A stretch of 64,000 bases of DNA from an uncultured Muribaculaceae bacterium (lineage in GTDB: Bacteria > Bacteroidota > Bacteroidia > Bacteroidales > Muribaculaceae): positions 1-64,000 of the forward strand of contig CAJTPK010000024.1 in assembly GCA_910578075.1 (NCBI GenBank), in the 5' to 3' direction. The notes below the pieces were generated by a model, which saw only the letters and a list, made by a program, of their open reading frames with translations, made no database searches and was not told where the DNA came from. Shown here piece by piece: positions 25,240 through 33,806 of this stretch; the stretch's first letter is position 1; every line of letters starts with the position of its first letter. The position numbers and the translations under genes are program-made.

Positions 25240-27553
25240 GATAAACATAGCTTCGGCTGCATTGCTTCTGACCGCAATGGCAGCTTTGGTAATGACAGGA
25301 TGTTCCACCACATCCAAGTTGGAGGAGGGCGAGATGCTTTACAACGGCATGAAGCTCGACCTGCATCCCGTGGCAGGAGAGAAATTGCCGGGTGAGATGG
25401 TTTCTGACATGAAGAAAGCTGTCAACGTAAAGCCAAATAATCCGTTGCCTTTCATATCTCCCTATATGCGCAGTCCGTTCCCTGTGGGGCTATGGGTCTA
25501 TAATCATATGAGTGACTCTGCCGGCGGGTTGAAAGGGTGGATCTACCGTAAACTTGTGGAGCAGCCGGTTCTTGTGACTGACGCGCGTCCCGACACACGT
25601 GTCAAGATGCTTGAGTCGATACTTGACGACAACGGATATTTCGGTTCCAAGGCATCCTTTTCTATCCAGAGCGGCAAGAATCCCAAGAAAGGCAAGATTG
25701 TCTATGATATCGACGTGCCGCGTCCGTATCTTATCGATAGCATAGAGTATATAAACGACGGTACGAAGCTCGGACATCTGATCGACACCATATCCAAGCG
25801 CAGCCGTTATCTGCGCAAGGGGGAGCGTTTCTGTGTGGATTCGCTTATATCAGTACGTACAAAGATTGCCAACACACTGCGAAATATCGGTTACTATTAT
25901 TTCAGACCAGAGTATATAGAATATCTTGCCGACACCCTTATCACGCGGCATGCCGTGGCATTGCGTGTGACTTTGGCTGAGAATGTCCCGGATATCGCCC
26001 GTTTGCAGTATCGTGTAGGAAATGTGGTTACTTACGTCACACGCCGGAGCACACGGAATCCCGGCACTCCTGACACAATTTTCTCCTCTCCCGACCGGGG
26101 CGATGTCATCGTGTATCGTCCTGCCAAGCTCCGTAAGAATCTCATACCTTCGTGCGTGACATTCCGGAAAGGGAGGATTTTCTCTGTCTGGAATATGGAC
26201 CGGACGCAGGAGCGATTGTCGCGTCTCGGCATTTTCAGCAATATCCAGATGCAGGCTGTCCCGGCTGATACCTCAGCTTCGAATCCGACACTCGACCTTT
26301 TCATAAACTGTCAGTTTGACCGTCCGATGGAGGCAACCCTGGAGGCTAACCTCGCATATAAATCCAACTCATATCTCGGGCCGGGACTTATTTTCGGTGT
26401 CACCAACAACAATACATTCGGCGGCGCGGAGAAACTGTCGTTGACTTTCAATGCAAACTATGAATGGCAGACGGGGCGCAACCGTGGAAGTGTCTTCAAC
26501 AGTTATGAATTTGGTGTGACAGGATCGCTGGCATTCCCGCGTCTGCTCGCTCCAAAATTTCTGAAGCGCACGGAAAACGAGCTTAACTGGACAACGGTCT
26601 CACTTGGTGTTGATCTGATGAACCGTCCACATTATTTCAAGATGGCGGACTTCCATGTCGGACTCAGTTATGAATGGCATCCAACCCGTCATGTGCTCAA
26701 CCAGCTTACTCTCTTTAAGCTGACATATAACAAGTTGATGCACACCACGCCTGAATTCGATGCGGTGATGGAGGCGAATCCGGCGGTGGCGTTGAGTTTC
26801 CAGAGCCAGTATATCCCGCAGCTCAGCTATACCTACACTCTCGATAAATTTCTGGAGCGTGATAAAATCAACGGTATTAATTTCACCGCCACACTGACAG
26901 AGGCAGGTAACGTGTTTGACGGCATATACAGTCTCTGCGGCGTGAAGGGTGAGAAACGTTTGTTCGGCACACCATTCTCGCAGTTTGTCAAAGGACAGGC
27001 GCAGCTTGTATACAGCCGTCGTCTGATAAAAGGCACGGATCAGTGGCTTGTGTCGCGTGTGCTGATTGGTGCGGCTCATGCCTACGGCAATTCAAAGGTC
27101 GTTCCTTATTCGGAGCAGTTCTATATAGGCGGTGCCAACTCGATACGAGCTTTTACGGTGAGATCTATAGGCCCGGGAAGCTACAAGGCGCCCGCTGACC
27201 TTCAGAATGGTTATTTCGATCAGACGGGTACTTTCAAGCTTGAGCTGAACACGGAATACCGTTTTCCTATCATAAGTGTGCTTCATGGAGCTGTATTCCT
27301 TGATGCCGGAAACATATGGTTGCTGAAAAATGATCCCACGCGCCCCGGTGGACAGCTGAAAGCCAAGACGTTCCTCCGCGATCTGGCGCTTGGCACAGGT
27401 GTCGGACTGCGTGTGGATATAGGTATGCTTGTGATCCGCGGCGACCTCGGATATGGCTTGCACGCACCTTACTATAACGGAACCAACCATTACTTCAACA
27501 TCGCCTTCAAGAAGGCATTCGCGTTCCATCTTGCGATAGGCTATCCATTCTGA
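25226..27553 (+). CDS. tamL: TamL: lipidated OMP85/BamA-family outer-membrane protein
   Basis: 775 residues from ATG 25226, chosen because AAAGGAGG at 25212-25219 sits 6 nt upstream; ATG 25220 is an alternative. The signal peptide ends VMTGCSTT, making it a lipoprotein, the hallmark of TamL in Bacteroidetes. POTRA-like repeats (about 30-370) precede a 16-strand barrel with the OMP85 motif FYIGGANSIRAFTVRSIGPG and the ending FHLAIGYPF. It forms the partner of TamB, whose gene overlaps it by 14 nt. The strong Shine-Dalgarno sequence is unusual for this phylum and suggests coupled re-initiation. Confidence 0.9.
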   Translation: MKRIKINIASAALLLTAMAALVMTGCSTTSKLEEGEMLYNGMKLDLHPVAGEKLPGEMVSDMKKAVNVKPNNPLPFISPYMRSPFPVGLWVYNHMSDSAGGLKGWIYRKLVEQPVLVTDARPDTRVKMLESILDDNGYFGSKASFSIQSGKNPKKGKIVYDIDVPRPYLIDSIEYINDGTKLGHLIDTISKRSRYLRKGERFCVDSLISVRTKIANTLRNIGYYYFRPEYIEYLADTLITRHAVALRVTLAENVPDIARLQYRVGNVVTYVTRRSTRNPGTPDTIFSSPDRGDVIVYRPAKLRKNLIPSCVTFRKGRIFSVWNMDRTQERLSRLGIFSNIQMQAVPADTSASNPTLDLFINCQFDRPMEATLEANLAYKSNSYLGPGLIFGVTNNNTFGGAEKLSLTFNANYEWQTGRNRGSVFNSYEFGVTGSLAFPRLLAPKFLKRTENELNWTTVSLGVDLMNRPHYFKMADFHVGLSYEWHPTRHVLNQLTLFKLTYNKLMHTTPEFDAVMEANPAVALSFQSQYIPQLSYTYTLDKFLERDKINGINFTATLTEAGNVFDGIYSLCGVKGEKRLFGTPFSQFVKGQAQLVYSRRLIKGTDQWLVSRVLIGAAHAYGNSKVVPYSEQFYIGGANSIRAFTVRSIGPGSYKAPADLQNGYFDQTGTFKLELNTEYRFPIISVLHGAVFLDAGNIWLLKNDPTRPGGQLKAKTFLRDLALGTGVGLRVDIGMLVIRGDLGYGLHAPYYNGTNHYFNIAFKKAFAFHLAIGYPF

Positions 27554-27621
27554 TGTTCATTCTAATCCATTCTGATCCATTCAGATGTGTACTGAGACCA
27601 TTTTAATTATGTTTTATAACA

Positions 27622-27650
27622 TTGTTTTCATGGAAATTTTGTAATTTTGC
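27622..27650 (+). promoter_or_regulatory. typA promoter
   Basis: -7 TAATTTTGC at 27642-27650 with a -33 TTG at 27622-27624 (17 nt between). Its position argues against the TTG start at 27647 and in favour of ATG 27671. Confidence 0.7.
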
Positions 27651-27670
27651 AGACTGAAATAAGTAGTTAT

Positions 27671-29470
27671 ATGCAGAATATTAGAAATATCGCGATTATC
27701 GCGCACGTCGACCATGGCAAGACCACGCTTGTCGACAAAATGCTTCTCGCCGGACATCTCTTCCGTGAGAATCAGAATGCAGGAGAGTTGATTCTTGATA
27801 ACAACGACCTGGAGCGCGAGCGAGGCATAACAATCCTTTCAAAAAACGTTTCGATCAATTATAAGGGAACAAAAATCAACATCATAGACACTCCCGGACA
27901 CGCTGACTTCGGTGGTGAGGTGGAACGTGTGCTGAATATGGCAGACGGATGCCTGCTGCTTGTGGATGCTTTCGAGGGTCCGATGCCGCAGACCCGCTTC
28001 GTTCTCCAGAAGGCTATCCAGATGGGTCTGAAGCCTGTGGTTGTTGTCAACAAGGTTGACAAGCCCAACTGTCGCCCCGATGAGGTGAACGAGATGGTTT
28101 TCGATCTGATGTTCAACCTTGATGCCACAGAGGAGCAGCTTGATTTCCCTACGATATACGGTTCGGCAAAGCAGAACTGGATGTCGACCGACTGGCGCAA
28201 ACCTACGGAAGATATCACAGCTGTGCTTGATGCCATCATCGACAATATTCCGGCTCCCACTCAGATCGAGGGTGATCCGCAGATGCTGATCACAAGTCTT
28301 GATTTCAGCAACTATGTGGGTCGTATCGCTGTGGGACGCGTTCATCGCGGCACCATCCGCGAGGGTCAGGAACTCGGACTTTGCAAGAAAGACGGCACTG
28401 TGACACGTCAGCGTGTTAAGGAACTTCATACGTTCGAGGGTATGGGACGCAAGAAAGTGCAGGAGGTTTCAAGCGGTGATATCTGTGCTATCGTCGGACT
28501 TGACAATTTTGAGATAGGCGATACCCTCACACTTTTCGACAATCCGGAGCCGCTTCCCCGCATTGCCATAGATGAGCCTACTATGTCGATGACTTTCACC
28601 ATCAACGATTCTCCTTTCTTCGGTAAGGATGGCAAATTCGTGACATCCCGCCATATCAACGACCGTCTCGAGAAAGAGCTCGACCGCAACCTTGCCCTGC
28701 GTGTGCAGAAAGGTGTGAATGAAGATAAGTGGACCGTGTTCGGACGCGGTGTGCTCCATCTTTCTATTCTTATCGAGACTATGCGTCGTGAGGGATATGA
28801 ATTGCAGGTGGGTCAGCCGCAGGTGATCATTAAAGAGATCGACAGCGTGAAATGCGAGCCGATTGAGGCTCTCTCAATCAATGTGCCTGAAGAATTCTCA
28901 TCGAAGGTTGTCGATATGGTGACACGTCGTAAAGGTGAGATAGTATCGATGGATACCCGCAACGATCGTATCGACATAGAGTTCCATATTCCGTCACGCG
29001 GCATAATCGGTCTGCGTAACAACGTGCTGACGGCGACTGCCGGTGAAGCTATAATGGCACATCGTTTCCTTGAGTATCAGCCCTGGAAGGGAGATATCGA
29101 GCGTCGCACCAACGGTTCGCTTATCGCAATGGAGGCGGGCACGGCATATGCCTACGCCATCGACAAGCTTCAGGATCGCGGACGTTTCTTTATTTTCCCG
29201 CAGGAGGATGTGTATGCCGGACAGGTTGTCGGAGAGAATGCCAAGGATAACGATATCGTGGTGAATGTTACAAAATCCAAGAAACTCACCAATATGCGCG
29301 CTTCCGGAGCTGATGACAAGGCGAGAATTGTTCCCCCTGTGGTGTTCTCGCTTGAAGAAGCTCTTGAGTATATAAAGGAGGATGAATATGTGGAGGTGAC
29401 TCCGAACCATATCCGTCTGCGCAAGATCATTCTTGACGAGAACGAGCGCAAGCGCGCCAATAGAAGTTGA
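27671..29470 (+). CDS. typA: Translational GTPase TypA/BipA
   Basis: 599 residues from ATG 27671 (MQNIRNIAIIAHVDHGKTTL). G1 AHVDHGKT, G2 RGITI, G3 DTPGHADFGGEVER and G4 NKVDKP are intact. EF-G-like domains II, III and V and the BipA-specific C-terminal domain follow. BipA is a ribosome-associated GTPase needed for 50S assembly and stress adaptation. The gene is monocistronic: a promoter lies directly upstream and a terminator about 110 nt downstream. The extended frame from 27647 would begin inside the promoter and is not used. Confidence 0.97.
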   Translation: MQNIRNIAIIAHVDHGKTTLVDKMLLAGHLFRENQNAGELILDNNDLERERGITILSKNVSINYKGTKINIIDTPGHADFGGEVERVLNMADGCLLLVDAFEGPMPQTRFVLQKAIQMGLKPVVVVNKVDKPNCRPDEVNEMVFDLMFNLDATEEQLDFPTIYGSAKQNWMSTDWRKPTEDITAVLDAIIDNIPAPTQIEGDPQMLITSLDFSNYVGRIAVGRVHRGTIREGQELGLCKKDGTVTRQRVKELHTFEGMGRKKVQEVSSGDICAIVGLDNFEIGDTLTLFDNPEPLPRIAIDEPTMSMTFTINDSPFFGKDGKFVTSRHINDRLEKELDRNLALRVQKGVNEDKWTVFGRGVLHLSILIETMRREGYELQVGQPQVIIKEIDSVKCEPIEALSINVPEEFSSKVVDMVTRRKGEIVSMDTRNDRIDIEFHIPSRGIIGLRNNVLTATAGEAIMAHRFLEYQPWKGDIERRTNGSLIAMEAGTAYAYAIDKLQDRGRFFIFPQEDVYAGQVVGENAKDNDIVVNVTKSKKLTNMRASGADDKARIVPPVVFSLEEALEYIKEDEYVEVTPNHIRLRKIILDENERKRANRS

Positions 29471-29480
29471 ACCAATCCCT

Positions 29481-29609
29481 TTCCGGAGGCGTTATAAAGA
29501 CAAGAAGGGCGATCTGCACCGGTAGGCGCGAAGCCCCTTGAGAGACGCCTTTCGGGATTATGGATAACATACAGAATCGCAACGCAGCAAGCTTCCGCCT
29601 GCTGCGTTT
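29481..29609 (+). ncRNA. Candidate structured RNA or 3'-UTR after typA
   Basis: Between the typA stop and its terminator the sequence can form a closing stem (CCG-G-AGGCGT near 29483-29493 with ACGCCT-TT-CGG near 29538-29548) around an inner AAGGGC/GCCCCTT stem (about 29506-29531). It ends with the intrinsic terminator at 29581-29609. It matches no tRNA, SRP or riboswitch consensus I can recognise. It could be a processed 3'-UTR RNA or a chance fold. Confidence 0.3.
29581..29609 (+). terminator. typA-side intrinsic terminator
   Basis: Stem AACGCAGCA/TGCTGCGTT with a loop of about 10 nt is followed by TTTATTAT. Confidence 0.85.
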
Positions 29610-29644
29610 TTATTATGTCGTTATGTCAGCATTTATTTATTGTG

Positions 29645-29676
29645 ACAAAAAAAGACCTCAAGAGTGCTCCTGAGGT
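29645..29676 (-). terminator. Terminator of the leftward small membrane protein/porQ unit
   Basis: On the minus strand the stem GACCTCA/TGAGGTC is followed by a run of seven T (complement of 29646-29652). It is placed 74 nt after the stop of the gene at 29750-30004. Confidence 0.85.
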
Positions 29677-29749
29677 CTTCGTTGTCCCGGTCTAATCAAA
29701 TATATAACGCCCTTTATAAGAACCATGAATGGCCGGGTGATGCGTGTGT

Positions 29750-30004
29750 TTATCCGTTTGTTGTGCCGATGATGTCGCTGAATGTTCCGATCGAGAACAG
29801 CCACCATACGAGGATAAATATCAAAATGAGTATGCCAAGCCAAAGCCAAAGTCTGTTGGTTTTTCTTGTGCTGTTATTCTTCTGAATCTTGCCGTTGGCT
29901 TTGATACCCTGGGCAATCGGACTTTCATAGCCTTCGCGAGCTTCACGAATCTCCCTTTTCTCGTTAGATTCGTTTTCTCTGATGTGTTTTTCCTTTGTAT
30001 CCAT
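29750..30004 (-). CDS. Small single-pass membrane protein, unknown function
   Basis: 84 residues. A highly charged, probably coiled N-terminal half (DTKEKHIRENESNEKREIRE) is followed by a Lys-rich linker (GKIQKNNSTRKTNR) and one strong membrane helix (LWLWLGILILIFILVWWLF), then a short polar tail. No family is recognised. It follows porQ on the same strand after 108 nt and has its own terminator, so it is probably a real gene. Topology by the positive-inside rule would put the charged N-terminus in the cytoplasm. Confidence 0.7.
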   Translation of the reverse strand: MDTKEKHIRENESNEKREIREAREGYESPIAQGIKANGKIQKNNSTRKTNRLWLWLGILILIFILVWWLFSIGTFSDIIGTTNG

Positions 30005-30112
30005 AACCTTAATTGTTTATTTACCTATAGAACAACAATGCGCCGCAACTTGTTCGCGCCGCATCAAAAAAAGCTGTATGGAGAATGCCCCGGAATTTTA
30101 TGAAAAGGAGCT

Positions 30113-31135
30113 TTATTCGCGGATGGTCCAGTTGAGGTTGAGCATCAGGGTGGAGCCGGATTTGTGTGGCATGGCATAAGAAACTCCAAAACCGAAATTT
30201 CTCACTCTGATTCCTCCACCGAGAGAGAATCCGGAAAGGAAGTTGCGTTGATAGGCGGACATATCGGTGCGTGTCTTGTAATTATAGCCTACGCCAAGAT
30301 AGAATTTCTCAGAGGGGGAGTATTGCAGACCGAAAACAAGATGACGGAACAGGTCGGAGAAGAAATTCGATTTCTTTTGCTGCTGTTTTTCAGGATCATT
30401 CTTGTCGTGTGAATAATATGGCAGTTTCCATTTGGTAAGATGCCAGGCATTGATAGAGAGCTGGAATGCGGAATTACCCAATGTCTGCATGTATCCGAGT
30501 CGCAGATCGAAAGGGAGTCTGTTGTAGGCGGAGTCAAAACGCTTCACTTGTCCGCCCATGTTGGTCAGTACTGCGGAAAGCGAAAGATCTTTCTCCTCGT
30601 TGTAATAATTGATTCCGAGATCCACAGCCATGGCAAACGCAGTGTATTGCTCGTATGTGCTGTATATCATACGATAGTTCACACCGCCGCGGAGTCTGTC
30701 GGTTATGTCGTGGGAGTATGTGCCTTCGAAAACAACATCCTTGGGCGTGAATGACCCGGTGGAGGTGCCGTCGGGCATGTATCCGTCGAAAGCACCGTAG
30801 TCAAGATAACGTATGCCTGCTCCCCATGCGCCTCGTTCGCCGGCAGCCATACCGAAGCGGACACCTCCGAAATTCCCTGAACCCAGATAGTGCATATATG
30901 ATGCCGCCGCTTGTATGCCAACCTCCGGTCCAAGCAGGGCAGGATTCTGGTCGACAAGGAGAATATCGCTGTCAATAAGAGCGGTGTTCACTCCTCCGAG
31001 AGCATATGCATGAGAAGATATCGGAATATCGAGGAAGCCATATGCCGAGGATGTATTTTGGGCAGCGATCTTGGGAACAAAAGTCATTCCCAACGCGGCT
31101 ATAGCTAATATTTTCAGGTTTTCGACAGATTTCAT
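30113..31135 (-). CDS. porQ: PorQ-like outer-membrane beta-barrel (type IX secretion-associated)
   Basis: 340 residues with a signal peptide (ILAIAALGMTFVPKIAAQ). The PorV/PorQ-type barrel opening is SSAYGFLDIPISSHAYALGGVNTAL, then DQNPALLGPE and regular beta-strands to the end LMLNLNWTIRE. The pattern fits PorQ, a FadL-like barrel linked to the type IX secretion attachment complex. No other T9SS gene is in the window, and in related genomes porQ often lies by cmk, whereas cmk here is 17 kb away. Whether it works in secretion here or is a retained orphan is open. Confidence 0.8.
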   Translation of the reverse strand: MKSVENLKILAIAALGMTFVPKIAAQNTSSAYGFLDIPISSHAYALGGVNTALIDSDILLVDQNPALLGPEVGIQAAASYMHYLGSGNFGGVRFGMAAGERGAWGAGIRYLDYGAFDGYMPDGTSTGSFTPKDVVFEGTYSHDITDRLRGGVNYRMIYSTYEQYTAFAMAVDLGINYYNEEKDLSLSAVLTNMGGQVKRFDSAYNRLPFDLRLGYMQTLGNSAFQLSINAWHLTKWKLPYYSHDKNDPEKQQQKKSNFFSDLFRHLVFGLQYSPSEKFYLGVGYNYKTRTDMSAYQRNFLSGFSLGGGIRVRNFGFGVSYAMPHKSGSTLMLNLNWTIRE

Positions 31136-31171
31136 CTATCAATAAACGAAAAATCACCTCATATTCGTATA

Positions 31172-31704
31172 AATCCCCTAACCATTCCCCTAACCACTCC
31201 TCTAACCATTCTTCTAACCACTCCTCTAACCATGATAACCACGGGTAACCATTATTAGATCATACAATTATTAATCAAACCATTTTAACCATTAAAAACC
31301 ATTTTGATTCAATTAATTAAATTATTAAACCATTATAACCATTCAAAAGCTTCGCTTTTTGATTGACGCGAAAGGATTGAGACGAAGCATAAAATGTTAG
31401 GCGATGCTTGTTGAGTGCACGCACCTGCGGTGCGTGGTGCGACAAGCCAATTCCTAACTCCTGACAGGAGTAGTTGGAAATTAGGAGTTTCTTTCGTCTC
31501 GGACTTTTCGTGTCAAATAAAAAAGCGAAGCTTTTGAATGGTTTCTAATGGTTTAATAATTTAATTATTAATTAATTGAATCAAAATGGTTTTTAATGGT
31601 TAAAATGGTTTGATTAATAATTGTGTGATCTAATAATGGTTACCCGTGGTTATCATGGTTAGAGGATTGGTTAGAGGGATGGTTAGGGGAGGTGGTTAGA
31701 GGCC
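31172..31704. repeat. Giant intergenic palindrome (about 530 bp) with ATGGTT/CTAACCA arms
   Basis: The left arm (about 31172-31370) and right arm (about 31505-31704) are near-perfect reverse complements. The core stretches 31223-31360 and 31520-31664 include CATGATAACCACGGGTAACC facing GGTTACCCGTGGTTATCATG. The outer arm parts are degenerate CTAACCA-CTCC repeats. The inner loop has the CACGCACC-TGC-GGTGCGTG palindrome, a GAGACGAA/TTCGTCTC pair and CTCCTGACAGGAG. It fills the region between porQ and the TonB-like gene, and no protein is seen. It is the largest member of the dispersed family present at 16.8 and 18.4 kb. Confidence 0.92.
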
Positions 31705-31785
31705 GGTGGTGACGGGGAATTACGTTGCGGGGAGTGTTTTGTGACAGGTGTTTAAACAATATTAACTATATTTAAGTATAGTGGC

Positions 31786-31818
31786 ATTGCTTTATTCAGG
31801 TGAAGATTTTAAATTTGC
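31786..31818 (+). promoter_or_regulatory. Promoter of the TonB-like gene
   Basis: -33 ATTG at 31786-31789 and -7 TAAATTTGC at 31810-31818, 20 nt apart. The leader is about 35 nt. Confidence 0.75.
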
Positions 31819-31857
31819 ATCCGTAATAATAATAACAACTTTTCAGAACCTTAACTG

Positions 31858-32301
31858 ATGACTCGATTCTATCTATATATATTAATGGCTGTCGCTATGT
31901 TTACGATGGCGACTACAAAAGCCTCCGCGCAGACTTGCAGGATAAGAGCCGGTAATTCGTCGTCCGGTTGCGTCACTTATATGGAGGTATATGAATATGA
32001 CTATGTGAAGGTGAAACCTCAATTTCCGGGTGGCGATGACAAGCTTGTGGCTTTCATAAATGATAACCGTCATTACCCCTCGGAAGCTTATAAAAAAGGT
32101 ATACAGGGCAGAGTGACATGCTCTTTCGTCGTGAATGCAGATGGATCAGTGAGTCATATATCCATCCTCAAGGGAGTTGAGCATTCCCTCAATCAGGAGG
32201 CGCTCCGGATAATGGGAAAGATGCCGGAATGGTCGCCGGGCAAACATGAAGGCCGTGCGGTCCCTGTCAGGGTGGTCTGGTCAGTGCCTTTCAGAAAATG
32301 A
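31858..32301 (+). CDS. Exported TonB C-terminal-domain protein
   Basis: 147 residues. A signal peptide (LMAVAMFTMATTKASAQ) replaces the usual TonB membrane anchor and Pro-rich linker. The TonB_C domain is clear: PQFPGGDDKLVAFINDNRHYP, KKGIQGRVTCSFVVNADGSV and EALRIMGKMPEWSPGKHEGR with VPVRVVWSVPF. Full TonB energises outer-membrane receptors. This version would be a free periplasmic TonB_C, common in Bacteroidetes and of unclear function. It is a single-gene unit with its own promoter and terminator. Confidence 0.88.
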   Translation: MTRFYLYILMAVAMFTMATTKASAQTCRIRAGNSSSGCVTYMEVYEYDYVKVKPQFPGGDDKLVAFINDNRHYPSEAYKKGIQGRVTCSFVVNADGSVSHISILKGVEHSLNQEALRIMGKMPEWSPGKHEGRAVPVRVVWSVPFRK

Positions 32302-32308
32302 TATAAAA

Positions 32309-32348
32309 ACATCCGGCGCGATAAAGGAATCGCGCCGGATGTTTTTTA
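32309..32348. terminator. Bidirectional terminator
   Basis: A perfect 14-bp stem ACATCCGGCGCGAT/ATCGCGCCGGATGT (32309-32342) is followed by TTTTTTAT on the plus strand and TTTTTA on the minus strand. It ends the TonB-like gene and the convergent winged-helix gene. Confidence 0.93.
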
Positions 32349-32365
32349 TGAGAGTCTGGTGAAGC

Positions 32366-32572
32366 TTACACCAAAGTGATGACAACGTCTTCGTCGTTCT
32401 GGGTAAGAACGATCTTGCCTTCTCTTCCAAGCCAGCCGAGGGCTGCCATGATTTCATCTTTTTTAAGTTTGGTGGCTTTCTTCACGCCTTTAAATCCAAG
32501 CATACGAGTGTCCGACGATTCAAGCGCTTTGTAAACCTCGCCGGCCCATGTTCCAATTGATTCAATGTTCAT
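32366..32572 (-). CDS. Small winged helix-turn-helix protein (DUF2582/HTH_43-like)
   Basis: 68 residues: GTWAGEVYKALESSD, GFKGVKKATKLKKDEIMAAL and GWLGREGKIVLTQNDEDVVI give helix-helix-wing predictions and resemble the DUF2582 winged-helix family. It is a minimal DNA-binding-like protein without an effector domain, monocistronic and convergent with the TonB-like gene. A near-consensus promoter (CAATTTTGC, complement near 32615-32623, with TTTG 20 nt upstream) lies before it. Targets are unknown. Confidence 0.8.
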   Translation of the reverse strand: MNIESIGTWAGEVYKALESSDTRMLGFKGVKKATKLKKDEIMAALGWLGREGKIVLTQNDEDVVITLV

Positions 32573-32738
32573 TTTTCTCTAAAATATTTAAATTGTTAGT
32601 GTTTTACGCCTGCAAAATTGGTAAAAATTTATCAATCTGCCAAATTACTCCCTATTAAATAGGGTAATTAACTTAATTATTCTACATTTTTAACAACTTT
32701 AGAGCTTAAATTGTTAAGAAATAGACTAATTTTGTGGT

Positions 32739-33713
32739 ATGAAAACGAAGAAACGAGAAGTTCTGTCTATTATAAAAGGTGAGGGAACTGTGGTGAGAAA
32801 CACCGGTTCCTCTTATGTCGTGCGTCTTGATTCGGGAGAGGAAGTTCCCTGTCGTGTCAAAGGTAATTTCAGAATAAAGGGGATACGCACCACAAATCCA
32901 GTGGCGGTAGGCGACAGGGTTACTGTAATGGAGTCTGCCGACGATGCGGATTATATCACAGCTATCTCTCCGCGTCGCAACTATATAATAAGGCGTGCGT
33001 CCAATCTGTCAAAGGAATCGCATATCCTTGCGTCCAATCTTGATTGCGCCGCACTTGTGGCAACGCTTCGTGATCCGCAGACTCCGACAACATTCATCGA
33101 TCGTTTTCTTGCCACAGCCGAGGCATATTCCGTGCCGGCAATGCTGATTCTCAATAAAACGGATCTATGGGATGATGACGACAGGGAGCTTGGTGGTCTT
33201 GTGGCTAATCTTTACCGTAGCATAGGTTATCCTGTTCATGAGGTTTCAGCCCATACGGGAGATGGTGTGCCGGAATTGCTGGAGGTTTTACGCTGTAAAA
33301 CCACGCTCCTGGCGGGTAACAGCGGTGTAGGCAAGTCATCACTTATAAACGCCCTTGTGCCCGGTGCTGATCTGAAAACCGGTAAGATTTCAGACATACA
33401 TCATACCGGAATGCACACCACTACGTTTTCGGAGATGATCTCGATTCCCGGTGGAGGCGATATAATCGATATTCCGGGAGTGAAGGGATTCGGCACCATA
33501 GATTTTCAGCCGGATGAAGTGTCGCATTTCTTCCCGGAGATTTTCCGCACCGCTTCCGGATGCCGCTATTCCGACTGCAAGCATACCGGAGAACCGGGCT
33601 GCGCCGTGGTTCCGGCAGTGGAGCAGAGTCTTATATCCCAGAGTCGCTACGCATCCTATCTCTCCATACTCGAGGAGCTGAATGATCCTACAAAATACCG
33701 CAAGCCATTCTGA
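32739..33713 (+). CDS. rsgA: Ribosome small subunit-dependent GTPase A
   Basis: 324 residues. An N-terminal OB-fold (GEGTVVRNTGSSYVVRLDSG) is followed by a circularly permuted GTPase: G4 NKTDLWD precedes G1 GNSGVGKSSLIN and G3 DIPGVKGFG. The zinc site is SGCRYSDCKHTGEPGCAV. RsgA checks late 30S maturation. TAATTTTG at about 32727-32734 lies only a few bases before the ATG, so the transcript may have almost no leader. Confidence 0.97.
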   Translation: MKTKKREVLSIIKGEGTVVRNTGSSYVVRLDSGEEVPCRVKGNFRIKGIRTTNPVAVGDRVTVMESADDADYITAISPRRNYIIRRASNLSKESHILASNLDCAALVATLRDPQTPTTFIDRFLATAEAYSVPAMLILNKTDLWDDDDRELGGLVANLYRSIGYPVHEVSAHTGDGVPELLEVLRCKTTLLAGNSGVGKSSLINALVPGADLKTGKISDIHHTGMHTTTFSEMISIPGGGDIIDIPGVKGFGTIDFQPDEVSHFFPEIFRTASGCRYSDCKHTGEPGCAVVPAVEQSLISQSRYASYLSILEELNDPTKYRKPF

Positions 33714-33735
33714 GCGGACGGTATCATGGCATACG

Positions 33736-33775
33736 AAAAAACAGGGTGCAGTCTGAAAACTGCACCCTGTTTTTT
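33736..33775. terminator. Bidirectional terminator between rsgA and rpmH
   Basis: Stem AAAACAGGGTGCAGT/ACTGCACCCTGTTTT (loop CTGAAA) has a T-run on both strands. Confidence 0.93.
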
Positions 33776-33806
33776 GTGGGAATCAATTTCCCCGACAATC
33801 GTTGGA

